NCBI RefSeq assembly: GCF_031010175.1 | Contig: NZ_JAUAMB010000034.1 | Span: 1 to 57,596, forward strand | Length of the DNA stretch: 57,596 nucleotides | Direction: 5' to 3' | From: Halomonas sp. SpR1 | GTDB lineage: Bacteria > Pseudomonadota > Gammaproteobacteria > Pseudomonadales > Halomonadaceae | Part shown: positions 24,221 to 33,868 of the stretch, piece after piece | Layout: every line of letters starts with the position of its first letter | How positions within the stretch are numbered: the stretch's first letter is position 1 | Translations under genes and position numbers: made by a program | The notes under the pieces: generated by a model | The model's input: only the letters and a program-made list of their open reading frames with translations | Database searches by the model: none | Told to the model about the DNA's origin: nothing

Positions 24221-27200
24221 CCGATCCCCGCACGGGCGGGGATGAACCGGGCAGGCGGTAGTTGCTAAGTAGCGTCGCCCACCGATCCCCGCACGGGCGG
24301 GGATGAACCGAAATGACCGCTATGATAGAATCGGGTCAAATTCCGATCCCCGCACGGGCGGGGATGAACCGATCAACCGCACATAGGAAACCGAGTAATG
24401 TTCCCGATCCCCGCACGGGCGGGGATGAACCGATATGGCACGGCATAAAGTAACGCTTCACCCACCGATCCCCGCACGGGCGGGGATGAACCGCATGTTT
24501 TTGAATTGCTGAAATTAATCGAGAACCGATCCCCGCACGGGCGGGGATGAACCGTGCCGACTACCGCCGATGGTGGCCGTTACCAGCCGATCCCCGCACG
24601 GGCGGGGATGAACCGCTCGTTGATATTGAGGTTTAGGCGCTCAAAGACCGATCCCCGCACGGGCGGGGATGAACCGCTATAATTGTTTCTTGGAGTGCAA
24701 GCGAAGATCCGATCCCCGCACGGGCGGGGATGAACCGTCATCTTTAATCTGTTCCATTAACGTATCACCCCGATCCCCGCACGGGCGGGGATGAACCGGG
24801 AAATACCATGGCCAACGGCAGCCGCCATTCCCGATCCCCGCACGGGCGGGGATGAACCGAATTTGTAAAAAATCTTTGCACATTCTTAAATCCGATCCCC
24901 GCACGGGCGGGGATGAACCGTTAATAAAAAAAGCCACGAGCAAAGAGGATGTCCGATCCCCGCACGGGCGGGGATGAACCGTGCAATATCCGCCAACTTG
25001 TGGTTAAGCAAGGCCGATCCCCGCACGGGCGGGGATGAACCGCGTTCCTGTTTAGTGCTAGACTTTGCAGGTAACCGATCCCCGCACGGGCGGGGATGAA
25101 CCGGTTTGCACCCTGGTAACGTCAAAGCTGAATATCCGATCCCCGCACGGGCGGGGATGAACCGACGAAGGGTTAACCCGCAACGAGCGCCGAATTCCGA
25201 TCCCCGCACGGGCGGGGATGAACCGGTGCTTAACCAGAACTCAATACCTTATTACAACCGATCCCCGCACGGGCGGGGATGAACCGGCGGGCTATCGTCA
25301 GCTGCCCTAGCGAGTGCGCCGATCCCCGCACGGGCGGGGATGAACCGCCTATCGTGGTCGCCTTCACCGGTGATATGCACCGATCCCCGCACGGGCGGGG
25401 ATGAACCGTGGTGCAGCAAGCCCAGGTCGCTCAGCAAGCACCGATCCCCGCACGGGCGGGGATGAACCGCCTCAGCATGGATATCTATGAACGCAAAGAA
25501 ACCCGATCCCCGCACGGGCGGGGATGAACCGCATTGCCAGGTGGCCAACCAGTAAGTCGAAGTCCGATCCCCGCACGGGCGGGGATGAACCGTGGTAGCC
25601 GTCGCAATAGCAGGTGTATTTTCGCCGATCCCCGCACGGGCGGGGATGAACCGTTTATGGGTGCGGGAAATGCTAATTAGAATCCCCGATCCCCGCACGG
25701 GCGGGGATGAACCGGGCAATGAAAGCGCCGACCTCTACAAACTGGTCCGATCCCCGCACGGGCGGGGATGAACCGTCACCAACGACTATCCCGACCAACC
25801 GCTAACCCCGATCCCCGCACGGGCGGGGATGAACCGCCCCTAGGACAACCAGCGCGCCAGCGCTGGGCCCGATCCCCGCACGGGCGGGGATGAACCGGCA
25901 TTACCACCACCCAGGTAGTAATTGAGAAACCGATCCCCGCACGGGCGGGGATGAACCGGCTGTAGTCATTAAATTCTACAGGGCTTATACCCGATCCCCG
26001 CACGGGCGGGGATGAACCGAACTTGCCGGGGTGGTCGTAGGGCATGCGGCCCCGATCCCCGCACGGGCGGGGATGAACCGGTGATAGCGATGCCAATACC
26101 ACTACTTGAACGCCGATCCCCGCACGGGCGGGGATGAACCGCACCCAAACGACTACACCCGGCGCATCCGCTGCCCGATCCCCGCACGGGCGGGGATGAA
26201 CCGTTATTGGCAGCGCATCGGTGAAAACAACGGTACCGATCCCCGCACGGGCGGGGATGAACCGACTATCAATTTTTTCATAAATCCCCCTGTTTTCCGA
26301 TCCCCGCACGGGCGGGGATGAACCGCGCAAACGCTCAGACACCCGCGACCTGTTCGCCCGATCCCCGCACGGGCGGGGATGAACCGTGAGGATCGACGAA
26401 GCGGCGCTACACAAAAATCCGATCCCCGCACGGGCGGGGATGAACCGGCGACGCCGCCCAGCCCCTGGGCAACGCCGACCCGATCCCCGCACGGGCGGGG
26501 ATGAACCGCGAGCCGGTTGTCACCTTTGCCATGATTGACGCCGATCCCCGCACGGGCGGGGATGAACCGTGGACATTTACAGGCAATCAATTATGGGCAA
26601 CCCCGATCCCCGCACGGGCGGGGATGAACCGGGCGCGATGCAGCCCACCAGCGCGCCGCCGATCCGATCCCCGCACGGGCGGGGATGAACCGGGCAAATT
26701 GGGAACTGTTAGACTGACATATTCCCCGATCCCCGCACGGGCGGGGATGAACCGGCCATTTGACGTTCAAATTGCTCGGCAGCTGACCGATCCCCGCACG
26801 GGCGGGGATGAACCGTCGTCTACTACGTCCTTAACCGCGCCGGAAAGCCGATCCCCGCACGGGCGGGGATGAACCGCCTGATCGAGGTGTTTAGCTATGC
26901 GCAAATATCCGATCCCCGCACGGGCGGGGATGAACCGGAGGCAGCTGGTTATGAGCTACACCGCCCAGCCCGATCCCCGCACGGGCGGGGATGAACCGTC
27001 GGGCAAAGAGATCTCAGTCAGTAACGACATCCGATCCCCGCACGGGCGGGGATGAACCGCCAGGCGAACGCAGAAGCGGCAATAGTAGCAGCCGATCCCC
27101 GCACGGGCGGGGATGAACCGCCGAGGCAGCAGAAGCCGAGCCGGATCTGTTCCCGATCCCCGCACGGGCGGGGATGAACCGCGGTTTAGACTCACCTGCG

Positions 27201-27974
27201 ATGTCGTCTTCTGCCGATCCCCGCACGGGCGGGGATGAACCGTATTGACAGCAACCGGCTGTGCGTTGCGTGCTCCGATCCCCGCACGGGCGGGGATGAA
27301 CCGTCGGCGACAGTAAATTGCAGCTGCAGGAAGCCCCGATCCCCGCACGGGCGGGGATGAACCGGAAAAGGGAAGGGCTAAGCCATGGCCGACAATCCGA
27401 TCCCCGCACGGGCGGGGATGAACCGCAGCCATAACAAACAGCCCGGCGATGCCATCCCCGATCCCCGCACGGGCGGGGATGAACCGAGCCCTATGGCAGC
27501 AAGTGGCCCCATGGGAAGCCGATCCCCGCACGGGCGGGGATGAACCGATGTATAAGGATATAACGCAGGAATGCCGAAGCCGATCCCCGCACGGGCGGGG
27601 ATGAACCGTAAAGAAGATAAAGCTAAAATTGAAGAACAGGCCGATCCCCGCACGGGCGGGGATGAACCGCCATTTAGTTTAAAAGCACCGCAAACAATAG
27701 CCCGATCCCCGCACGGGCGGGGATGAACCGGCGTCTTCTAGCTCGTCTCGCGTGGCTTTAGCCCGATCCCCGCACGGGCGGGGATGAACCGAACGTCGGC
27801 GAAGTTGTCATGCCTAAGGGTAACCGATCCCCGCACGGGCGGGGATGAACCGCGTGGGTTCTGGCACAGCATCGCGGCACGGCGCCGATCCCCGCACGAG
27901 CGGGGATGAACCGGATATACAAAAGGATACGGTCACCAAGGTTATCCGATCCCCGCTTAAGTGGAGATAAACCG
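24221..27974 (+). CRISPR. Type I-E CRISPR array, 62 repeats and 61 spacers
   Basis: Repeat unit of 29 bp: CCGATCCCCGCACGGG then CGGGGATGAACCG, with a CCCCGC/GCGGGG stem typical of I-E. Starts run from 24221 to 27946 with period 61. Spacers are 32 nt except four of 33 nt (25470-25502, 26142-26174, 26570-26602, 26693-26725). All repeats read as identical except the last two: repeat 61 (27885) has one G-to-A change, and repeat 62 (27946-27974) carries several changes (GCTTAAGTGGAGATAAACCG). Decay at this end and the leader by cas2e fix the orientation. I found no spacer matching another part of this window by eye. Confidence 0.99.
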
Positions 27975-28001
27975 TTCAAAGTGGCGAAAAAAAGCCTCAT
28001 T

Positions 28002-28022
28002 TAGACTGTCATGGTTAGTCTA
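28002..28022. other. Small inverted repeat just after the array
   Basis: TAGACT (28002-28007) and AGTCTA (28017-28022) are separated by 9 bp, 28 bp after the last repeat. The role is unknown; it could mark the array end or be chance. Confidence 0.3.
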
Positions 28023-28028
28023 AGTAAT

Positions 28029-28411
28029 GTGCCCCTGGCACCGCTGCGCGGTGCTTTCGCGGGTGCGCCTGAGGCTTACCACGCGCTACTCGGAATGTGC
28101 ATAACTGGTAATAATTAGCAAGTGAGCGCTGCCGCCCAGACAGTTGTGGCTAGATTTAAGATATGTGCCCTTGGCACCGCTGCGCGGTGCTTTCGCGGGT
28201 GCGCCTGAGGCTTACCACGCGCTACTCGGAATGTGCATAACTGGTAATAATTGGCAAGTGAGCGCTGCCGCCCAGACAATTGTGGCTAGATTTAAGATAT
28301 GTGCCCTTGGCACCGCTGCACGGTGCTTTCGCGGGTGCGCCTGAGGCTTACCACGCGCTACTCGGAATGTGCATAACTGGTAATAGTTGGCAAGTGAGCT
28401 TTGCCGCTCAA
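28029..28411. repeat. 136-bp tandem repeat, two full copies and a third partial copy
   Basis: Units start at 28029, 28165 and 28301 (GTGCCC marks each), exactly 136 bp apart; the third diverges near 28405. Copies differ by single bases (for example CAGTTGTGG or CAATTGTGG, and TAATAATTAGC, TAATAATTGGC or TAATAGTTGGC). Each holds a GCACCGC, TGC, GCGGTGC hairpin and a wider TTACCA/TGGTAA pair. A degenerate relative starts near 28498. Reading frames crossing it are repeat artefacts without an RBS. The nature is unknown. Confidence 0.9.
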
Positions 28412-28422
28412 GCACTTAGGAA

Positions 28423-28453
28423 AGGTGTGGGAGTTCGAGTCTACCCATCCTCA
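28423..28453 (+). other. tRNA T-arm-like sequence, possible tRNA 3' remnant
   Basis: GTGGGAGTTCGAGTCTACCC matches the tRNA B-box pattern GTTCGANTC, with a 5-bp stem GGGAG/CTACC having one mismatch, followed by CATCCTCA where an acceptor strand would be. No matching 5' half and no CCA are present, so this is at most a decayed fragment. Confidence 0.25.
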
Positions 28454-28557
28454 GGGTGTTTCAGCCGAGGCCGTTTTAAAGCTGGCTTTAAGGTGTGTGC
28501 CCGTGGCATCGCTGCGCTGACGCTACTCAAAGTGTTGCTTGGTTGTTTAGCTTTGCG

Positions 28558-28583
28558 CGAAAAAGCCACCGTGTTGGTGGCTT
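28558..28583 (-). terminator. Intrinsic terminator of the small gene at 28612
   Basis: On the minus strand AAGCCACC, a 5-nt loop and GGTGGCTT are followed by further Ts (TTTTT in total). It begins 28 bp after the stop codon of the preceding minus-strand gene. Confidence 0.75.
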
Positions 28584-28611
28584 GTCTGGTGAGTTTAGAA
28601 AACGCTAAGCC

Positions 28612-28917
28612 TTAATCTTCTTTTGGGGGTGTTTCCATCGCGCGTTTATCATCGGGTACTCGGACGATGTGGCCGACTTCCAGCTTGTGGTGGCTTTGGT
28701 GGCGGCCACCTTTGGTATCGATAATAGCGGCGACTTCGCCAATGCTAACAGCGTCGTCTTCTCGGTAGGCTTGTACTTTGATGCGCACCATGGCGCCCTG
28801 GTAACGGGCGGAAATAATGTCACCAGGGTCGGGTTGGCTGCTGTGATCCGGATCCTTTTTAAAGTGCTCCGCTACGCTGGCGCTGCCGGGTGCGTCCCAT
28901 TCGATATGCTGATGCAT
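28612..28917 (-). CDS. Conserved-looking hypothetical protein, 101 residues
   Basis: A soluble, charged protein that I do not recognise. Residues 30-95 alternate hydrophobic and charged positions in a beta-rich pattern (GDIISARYQGAMVRIKVQAYREDDAVSIGEVAAI, then LEVGHIVRVPDDK), suggesting a small beta-barrel, possibly nucleic-acid binding. The N-terminus is His-rich (MHQHIEW). The RBS AAGGAAGG is strong and an intrinsic terminator follows, supporting a real single-gene unit. Confidence 0.6.
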   Translation of the reverse strand: MHQHIEWDAPGSASVAEHFKKDPDHSSQPDPGDIISARYQGAMVRIKVQAYREDDAVSIGEVAAIIDTKGGRHQSHHKLEVGHIVRVPDDKRAMETPPKED

Positions 28918-28986
28918 CGCTACCTTCCTTGTTTAAATCAGAGTGTTTTTGAAGAGTATTGCTTTAGTGTAGTGCCTTTAACAGAG

Positions 28987-29955
28987 TCATGTGTTTTGAT
29001 CCTCCACCGCGCTGTTAATCTCCAACGCTGGGCTGTTTTCCTGCCCCACGTACTGAAATAGAAAGTTAAGTGCTGCCGGTAGGCTGGCCCGCCATACGCG
29101 CCAGGTGTGGCCGCCGGGGTAGAGATCAAGTCGTACATCGTTGGGCTGGATGCGCTCCATGGCTTGGCGCAGGATGCGGGCGTGAAATTCCGCATCATAA
29201 ACATCGCTACGCCCGGCGCTGATATACAGCGGCACGGGGGAAAGGTCTCCCTCTGCTTCGGTGCCGCGGGGTGTCACGCGCAGGCGATACTCTTCCAAAT
29301 AGGCGGTGTAGTTAAGGGCTTGCCACAGCTCGCGATCAAACTGGCCCTGCTCATTGCGAAACGCGGGGTGGCGCCAGGCGGAGGAGTTACGCGGCGGCAG
29401 GGGAGCGTAGCTGGCGGGGCTTAACGCGGCGACCGCGGCAAACAGTTCAGGCCGCTCCAGGGCGAAGTTGAGTGCCCCGTAACCGCCGGCGGAATAGCCC
29501 GCCACGCCACGCAGGTGGCGTTCTTGTCCCACACGATAGGTCGTTTCCACGTGAGGCATTAGGTCGTTAAAAAACGCGCTACGGGCAGGTTCGTTGTGGC
29601 CATCCACCCACCAACTGCGACTGCCGGGCATAATGAAAACCGCCGGAGGAATATGTCCTGCGCTAATTAACCTATCCGCCACCTGCTGCAAGTTGCCGCG
29701 AGAAACCCAGTCACGGTCAGTGTTAAAAGAGCCGTGCAGCATATAGACAACGGGATAGGCGTCTGTCGCTTGGGCGTCATAATTGTCGGGTAAATAAACA
29801 CTATAGGGGTAGTCGTAACCGAGCGTGGGCGAGAAAAACTGATGGTGCTCAACCTCGCTGGCTAAGCTATGACCACTGAACGTCAGCCAGCCGATAAATG
29901 CAGTGAGTAGGGCGTTAAGTCGGTACGGCAGTAGCGGTGGCTTGGGGATGAACAC
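28987..29955 (-). CDS. Secreted alpha/beta-hydrolase esterase (esterase D / putative esterase family)
   Basis: A 322-residue protein with a hydrophobic N-terminal segment (about 10-30, ending LAS) fitting export. The fold shows VVYMLHGSF (oxyanion strand), GYSAGGYGAL (nucleophile Ser in G-X-S-X-G near residue 155), an acid after SAGRSD and the catalytic His in YPGGHTW near 283. Family members hydrolyse acyl esters, including siderophore and glutathione esters, and the substrate here is unknown. The start is a GTG with GGAGG 5 bp upstream. Confidence 0.8.
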   Translation of the reverse strand: MFIPKPPLLPYRLNALLTAFIGWLTFSGHSLASEVEHHQFFSPTLGYDYPYSVYLPDNYDAQATDAYPVVYMLHGSFNTDRDWVSRGNLQQVADRLISAGHIPPAVFIMPGSRSWWVDGHNEPARSAFFNDLMPHVETTYRVGQERHLRGVAGYSAGGYGALNFALERPELFAAVAALSPASYAPLPPRNSSAWRHPAFRNEQGQFDRELWQALNYTAYLEEYRLRVTPRGTEAEGDLSPVPLYISAGRSDVYDAEFHARILRQAMERIQPNDVRLDLYPGGHTWRVWRASLPAALNFLFQYVGQENSPALEINSAVEDQNT

Positions 29956-30107
29956 GTTTCCTCCGGGAATTAAAACTGTTCAATAGGGTCGGACAGCGTG
30001 AAGGCCCTCATTGTTCATCATAGCCATATAAGACAGTCAGTTAGCATCGTCATTCATTATCGCCATGCTAAATACCAGGGTAGGAGTAGGTAGCGGCGGG
30101 AGGCCCA

Positions 30108-31139
30108 ATGCGGAAAATTGAAGAGATCTACTGGTTACGTGCTTACGGCTGTATGGCCGTTTTTTTGTTTCATTTATTAGATCACGTCAATCAACGCCTC
30201 AATAACGTTGCTACCGATTTGATGCGCATCCCGTTGGTTTTGGGCACGCCGATCTTCCTGTTTATTGCTGTCTTCGTGTTTGCCGTTCGTTACGACAAAG
30301 CTGTTCCGGAAGGCTTTCTAGCCCAGCGCGTGAAGTATGTGATGGTGCCGTATTTTGTGTATGGCTTTATTTATTCGACGGCTGAATGGGTAAGGTTGCA
30401 GGCATCAGACGAGCCGGTAAGCTTCGTGGACAACGCTATTGAGTATTATATTTATGCGGGCTGGCATGGCTATTTTTTGATCATTGCAATGCAGTTTTAT
30501 GTCGCCTATTGGTTATTTACCCGCTGGCAGCTATGGCGCTTGAACCCGGTGCCGTGGCTATGGGGCGCTTGTATAATCAGCATGGGGTATTGGGGGTTAG
30601 CTTACTGGTTTGATGTTGACCTGCCCGGCTACCTGCTGTGGATCGCTCCGCTGGGGTGGATCTATGTATTTTTTCTGGCCCTGGTATTGGTGCGCTACTA
30701 CCCGCTGGCCCCTGAGAGCGTGCTGATGACACGGCCTGCCTGGATGCAGCAAATGGCACGCCCGCTGTGGTTGGCGCTACTGGTGGCGCTGATTATTGCT
30801 GCGACCTTCGCTGGCTGGCTGGCGTTCTCTTCCAAAGAGGTGTGGGTCATTCCTTTTTTCGTGCTATTTACGCTGTGTGCCATGCGCTACTTGGCTAGCC
30901 GGCCTGCGCCTTTGTGGGTGCGCCACGTCAATGCATATTCGTTCGGCATTTACTTGGCTCATCCCATGTTCTTTGTGCTCACCGATCTGGCTGTCGAGCC
31001 GTTATCGTTGCCAATTGGCGTCTATGCGCTGTTGCTTATGGTGGTCGGGGTGGTGGGATCAGTAGGGCTTAATAAGCTGGCGAATACTACCACCTCAGGC
31101 GCGATGCTATTCGGCAAGCAGTTGAAGGTAAGCCAGTAA
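30108..31139 (+). CDS. Membrane acyltransferase (acyltransferase family 3)
   Basis: A 343-residue integral membrane protein with about ten hydrophobic segments. The N-terminal WLRAYGCMAVFLFHLLDH corresponds to the family's R-X-X-X-hydrophobic-H active-site helix (His near residue 22). Members add acetyl or other acyl groups to surface glycans, peptidoglycan or lipids. The start has GGGAGG 4 bp upstream. No glycan operon surrounds it, so the acceptor is unknown. Confidence 0.75.
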   Translation: MRKIEEIYWLRAYGCMAVFLFHLLDHVNQRLNNVATDLMRIPLVLGTPIFLFIAVFVFAVRYDKAVPEGFLAQRVKYVMVPYFVYGFIYSTAEWVRLQASDEPVSFVDNAIEYYIYAGWHGYFLIIAMQFYVAYWLFTRWQLWRLNPVPWLWGACIISMGYWGLAYWFDVDLPGYLLWIAPLGWIYVFFLALVLVRYYPLAPESVLMTRPAWMQQMARPLWLALLVALIIAATFAGWLAFSSKEVWVIPFFVLFTLCAMRYLASRPAPLWVRHVNAYSFGIYLAHPMFFVLTDLAVEPLSLPIGVYALLLMVVGVVGSVGLNKLANTTTSGAMLFGKQLKVSQ

Positions 31140-31201
31140 AGATAAGCCAATTAGGGATAGAGCATTAAGGCAAGCACTAGTGGGGCGTGGCAGAGAGCGT
31201 A

Positions 31202-31822
31202 TTAGGGGTGTGGCGTGGCGGCCGCATCGGGGTTAGGCATCAAAGGGTCGTCTGGTTCATCCATTTGGCTAAGCAAGTGCCCGCTGTAGGTTTTCAAGCG
31301 GGTAGGGCAGGCGTGTAAACGCTGCAGAAAATCGTTTATCGCGCTGTGATCGTCAAGCTCAGGGTCAAACCCGCCCAAGCGCTCTAGCCAGGCGCGTCTA
31401 ACGGCAATATAGGGCGGAAAGATCAAAGCACTTGCTAATAAGCGCCGCAGGATGCGTTCCGACAGCGTTGGCCGGGTGAGGCCGATGATCAAGGCGTCAA
31501 GGGTGTAAGTGTTGAGCTGAGGATAGAGTGCGCCCCAAAGGTCGGCAGATAGCGGCTTTTTCTGCAGTGCAATGATGAGCCACTCCGCTTGACTGACAAA
31601 CGCAGCTTTATTGAGGCGGGCCCCCAGTGGCCGCGCTGGCGTAATCAGCGAGTGCGTGTGGTAGCGCTGCTCAATAGCGCTGAGGCGCTCCTGGGCTTGA
31701 GTGGCCGTTACCAAAATGGGCAGCAAGTGGTCGGCCACACCGGACTCACGTATGGATCTTAAGTGGCGTGGCAACATCTCACCCGTCACCATGGCATCAA
31801 CAATAAAGCAGACCGATCCCAT
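31202..31822 (-). CDS. Hypothetical protein with glycosyltransferase-like (GT-A) features
   Basis: A 206-residue protein. The beginning (VCFIVDAMVTGEMLPRHLRSIRESGVADHLLPILVTA) and the later AVRRAWLERLGGFDPELDDHSAINDFLQRL resemble family 2 glycosyltransferases, in which that phrase follows the DXD region. The DXD motif itself and the usual full length (about 250-300) are missing, so it may be a shortened or diverged transferase. The RBS GGAG lies 7 bp before the ATG. Confidence 0.5.
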   Translation of the reverse strand: MGSVCFIVDAMVTGEMLPRHLRSIRESGVADHLLPILVTATQAQERLSAIEQRYHTHSLITPARPLGARLNKAAFVSQAEWLIIALQKKPLSADLWGALYPQLNTYTLDALIIGLTRPTLSERILRRLLASALIFPPYIAVRRAWLERLGGFDPELDDHSAINDFLQRLHACPTRLKTYSGHLLSQMDEPDDPLMPNPDAAATPHP

Positions 31823-32354
31823 TTGCCGACTCCATTTGTGAGCAAATCTATCAATTTGTAATTTATTGTAGTAGCTGGCTTATTTGAGTAGCAAGTAAAA
31901 AAACTTGCGGGCCAAAAAAGAGTGCTCACTATATTGAACGCACCATAAGAGAGCATTTCTTTTTATTTTTGGTCTATTTTGGTGCGATATAGGCCTTTTA
32001 GATGACTTTTGAGACCGCGTTTAGCCTTTATGCGTCATCAAGAGGCATTCATATCCATTTTTTATTATTTATAAAACAATCAGTTGTTGTTTTTTTATGC
32101 CATATTGGTGCAGTGTTGGCATGCTCTCTGCATTGTATTTGGAAGCGGCTAGCGTGTCGTAGGCATAAGCCTTGCGGCGTGCTAAAACGATAGCCGGTCT
32201 GAAATGCTCGCTGAGCGATTTGTTAAAAATGTCAGGCAAACGTTGAGCGAACAAGAATGACAAACGTGCGGTTTAGCACGTATTTTGTCGAACAACACTT
32301 TTATCGGTAGCTTACTGTCGTTAGCTTTAAGCCACGCTCATACCGGAGGACACT
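31823..32354 (+). promoter_or_regulatory. glnA upstream region with NtrC-like sites and sigma-54 promoter
   Basis: The 532-bp stretch without a gene is glnA control DNA. Three partial matches to the NtrC palindrome TGCACY-N5-GGTGCA are visible at 31939-31955 (CGCACC..AGAGCA), 31970-31986 (half-site GGTGCG) and 32096-32112 (half-site GGTGCA). These lead to the -24/-12 element at 32116-32133. About 220 bp of leader follow before the ATG, and the rest is AT-rich. Reading frames here lack an RBS. Confidence 0.65.
32116..32133 (+). promoter_or_regulatory. Sigma-54 promoter of glnA
   Basis: TTGGCATGCTCTCTGCAT has GG at -24 and GC at -12 with exactly 10 bp between them, close to the consensus YTGGCACGNNNNTTGCW. 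NtrC-like sites lie upstream. Confidence 0.75.
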
Positions 32355-33761
32355 ATGTCAGCCAAGACTCTCGCGCTAATTGAAGAACACGATGTTAAAT
32401 GGGTAGACCTGCGTTTTACCGATACTCGCGGTAAAGAGCAGCACGTGACCGTGCCTGCCCGCGATGTTGACGAAGAATTCTTCGAGAATGGCCAAATGTT
32501 CGATGGCTCTTCGATTGAAGGTTGGAAGGGCATTAACGAATCCGACATGATTCTGCGCCCGGAAGATGGTACGGGTTACCTCGACCCCTTCACCGAAGAT
32601 GCGACGCTGGTGCTGCGCTGCGATATCATCGAGCCGGCCACTATGCAGGGCTACGATCGTGACCCGCGCTCTATTGCTAAGCGTGCAGAGGCTTACCTGC
32701 AGTCAACCGGCCTGGGCGACACCGCTTTCTTTGGCCCTGAGCCTGAGTTCTTTATCTTTGATGAAGTGCATTGGAAGTCTGATATTCAGGGCTCCATGTA
32801 CAAAATCACCTCTGACGAAGGCGCTTGGGCAACCGATAGCGTCGTTGAAGGCGGTAACTTGGGCCACCGCCCGCGTGTTAAAGGTGGCTACTTCCCGGTT
32901 CCCCCGGTCGATAGTTTCCACGATATCCGTGGTGCCATGTGTAATACCCTGGAAGCGATTGGTCAGACCGTCGAGGTTCACCACCACGAGGTTTCCAACG
33001 CAGGTCAGAACGAAATCGGCGTTAAATTCAACACGCTGGTGAAGAAAGCTGACGAAGTTCAGGAAATGAAGTACGTGATCCACAACGTGGCTCACGCCTA
33101 TGGCAAAACTGCCACCTTCATGCCGAAGCCCCTGGTAGGCGACAACGGTTCGGGCATGCACGTGCACCAGTCGTTCTGGAAAGGCGGTGAGAACCAGTTC
33201 GCCGGTGACGAGTATGCGGGCCTGTCTGAAATGGCGCTGTTCTACATCGGCGGCATCATCAAGCACGCCCGTGCCCTGAACGCCTTTACTAACGCCTCTA
33301 CCAACTCGTACAAGCGCTTGGTACCTGGCTTTGAAGCCCCGGTTATGCTGGCTTACAGCGCCCGCAACCGCTCTGCTTCTATCCGCATTCCCTACACCGC
33401 TAGCCCGAAAGGCAAGCGTGTAGAAGCGCGTTTCCCTGATCCGACTGCCAACCCCTACCTGGCGTTCTCCGCCATGTTGATGGCGGGCATCGACGGTATC
33501 AAAAACAAGATCCATCCTGGCGATGCCATGGACAAAAACCTGTACGACCTGCCGCCAGAAGAAGGCAAGTCAGTACCGACGGTAGCGCACAGCCTGGATC
33601 AAGCACTGGAAGCACTCGACGCTGACCGTGCGTTCCTGACCGAAGGTGGCGTGTTCACCGACGAAATGATCGATGCCTACATTGAACTCAAGATGGAAGA
33701 AGTGGAGCGTATTCGTATGACCACGCACCCCATCGAGTTTGATATGTACTACAGCTGCTAA
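32355..33761 (+). CDS. glnA: Glutamine synthetase, type I
   Basis: Makes glutamine from glutamate, ammonia and ATP. The 468-residue chain is the usual length for a beta-type GSI. The signature FDGSSIEGW (residues about 53-61), FFGPEPEFFIFD, GDNGSGMHVHQS and KNLYDLPPEE are all present. Tyr397 in the last is the GlnE adenylylation site, so activity is probably controlled covalently as well as transcriptionally. The RBS is GGAGG. A terminator follows and glnLG lie downstream. Confidence 0.97.
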   Translation: MSAKTLALIEEHDVKWVDLRFTDTRGKEQHVTVPARDVDEEFFENGQMFDGSSIEGWKGINESDMILRPEDGTGYLDPFTEDATLVLRCDIIEPATMQGYDRDPRSIAKRAEAYLQSTGLGDTAFFGPEPEFFIFDEVHWKSDIQGSMYKITSDEGAWATDSVVEGGNLGHRPRVKGGYFPVPPVDSFHDIRGAMCNTLEAIGQTVEVHHHEVSNAGQNEIGVKFNTLVKKADEVQEMKYVIHNVAHAYGKTATFMPKPLVGDNGSGMHVHQSFWKGGENQFAGDEYAGLSEMALFYIGGIIKHARALNAFTNASTNSYKRLVPGFEAPVMLAYSARNRSASIRIPYTASPKGKRVEARFPDPTANPYLAFSAMLMAGIDGIKNKIHPGDAMDKNLYDLPPEEGKSVPTVAHSLDQALEALDADRAFLTEGGVFTDEMIDAYIELKMEEVERIRMTTHPIEFDMYYSC

Positions 33762-33844
33762 TCAGCGTGACTCACCCCTGGCTGTTACTATCAGCCAGGC
33801 GGTGGTTGCTGTAACTGTAAGTTGGTTACTGTGGTTGTTAATAG

Positions 33845-33868
33845 AACCCCGCTCCGGCGGGGTTTTGT
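33845..33868 (+). terminator. Intrinsic terminator after glnA
   Basis: AACCCCGC (33845-33852), a TCCG loop and GCGGGGTT (33857-33864) are followed by TTTGTC. It lies 84 bp after the glnA stop, so glnLG probably depend mainly on their own promoter. Confidence 0.85.

Noticed and set aside
24250..27945. Self-targeting spacers matching genes in this window
   Set aside because: I compared only some spacers by eye and saw none; a proper search is needed, so no claim is made.
24677..28000. Long minus-strand reading frames with repeated GSSPPVRGS / RFIPARAGIG / VHPRPCGDR peptides across the array
   Set aside because: They are translations of the CRISPR repeat itself; the 61-bp period cycles the frame, giving three alternating peptides. 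No RBS or independent coding signal.
28144..28615. Overlapping frames of 66 and 111 residues, and a 67-residue minus-strand frame, in the region after the array
   Set aside because: They run through the 136-bp tandem repeat and repeat the same peptide; no RBS or recognisable domain.
32002..32263. Two overlapping frames in the glnA upstream region
   Set aside because: They overlie the NtrC-like sites and the sigma-54 promoter, and have no RBS or family resemblance.
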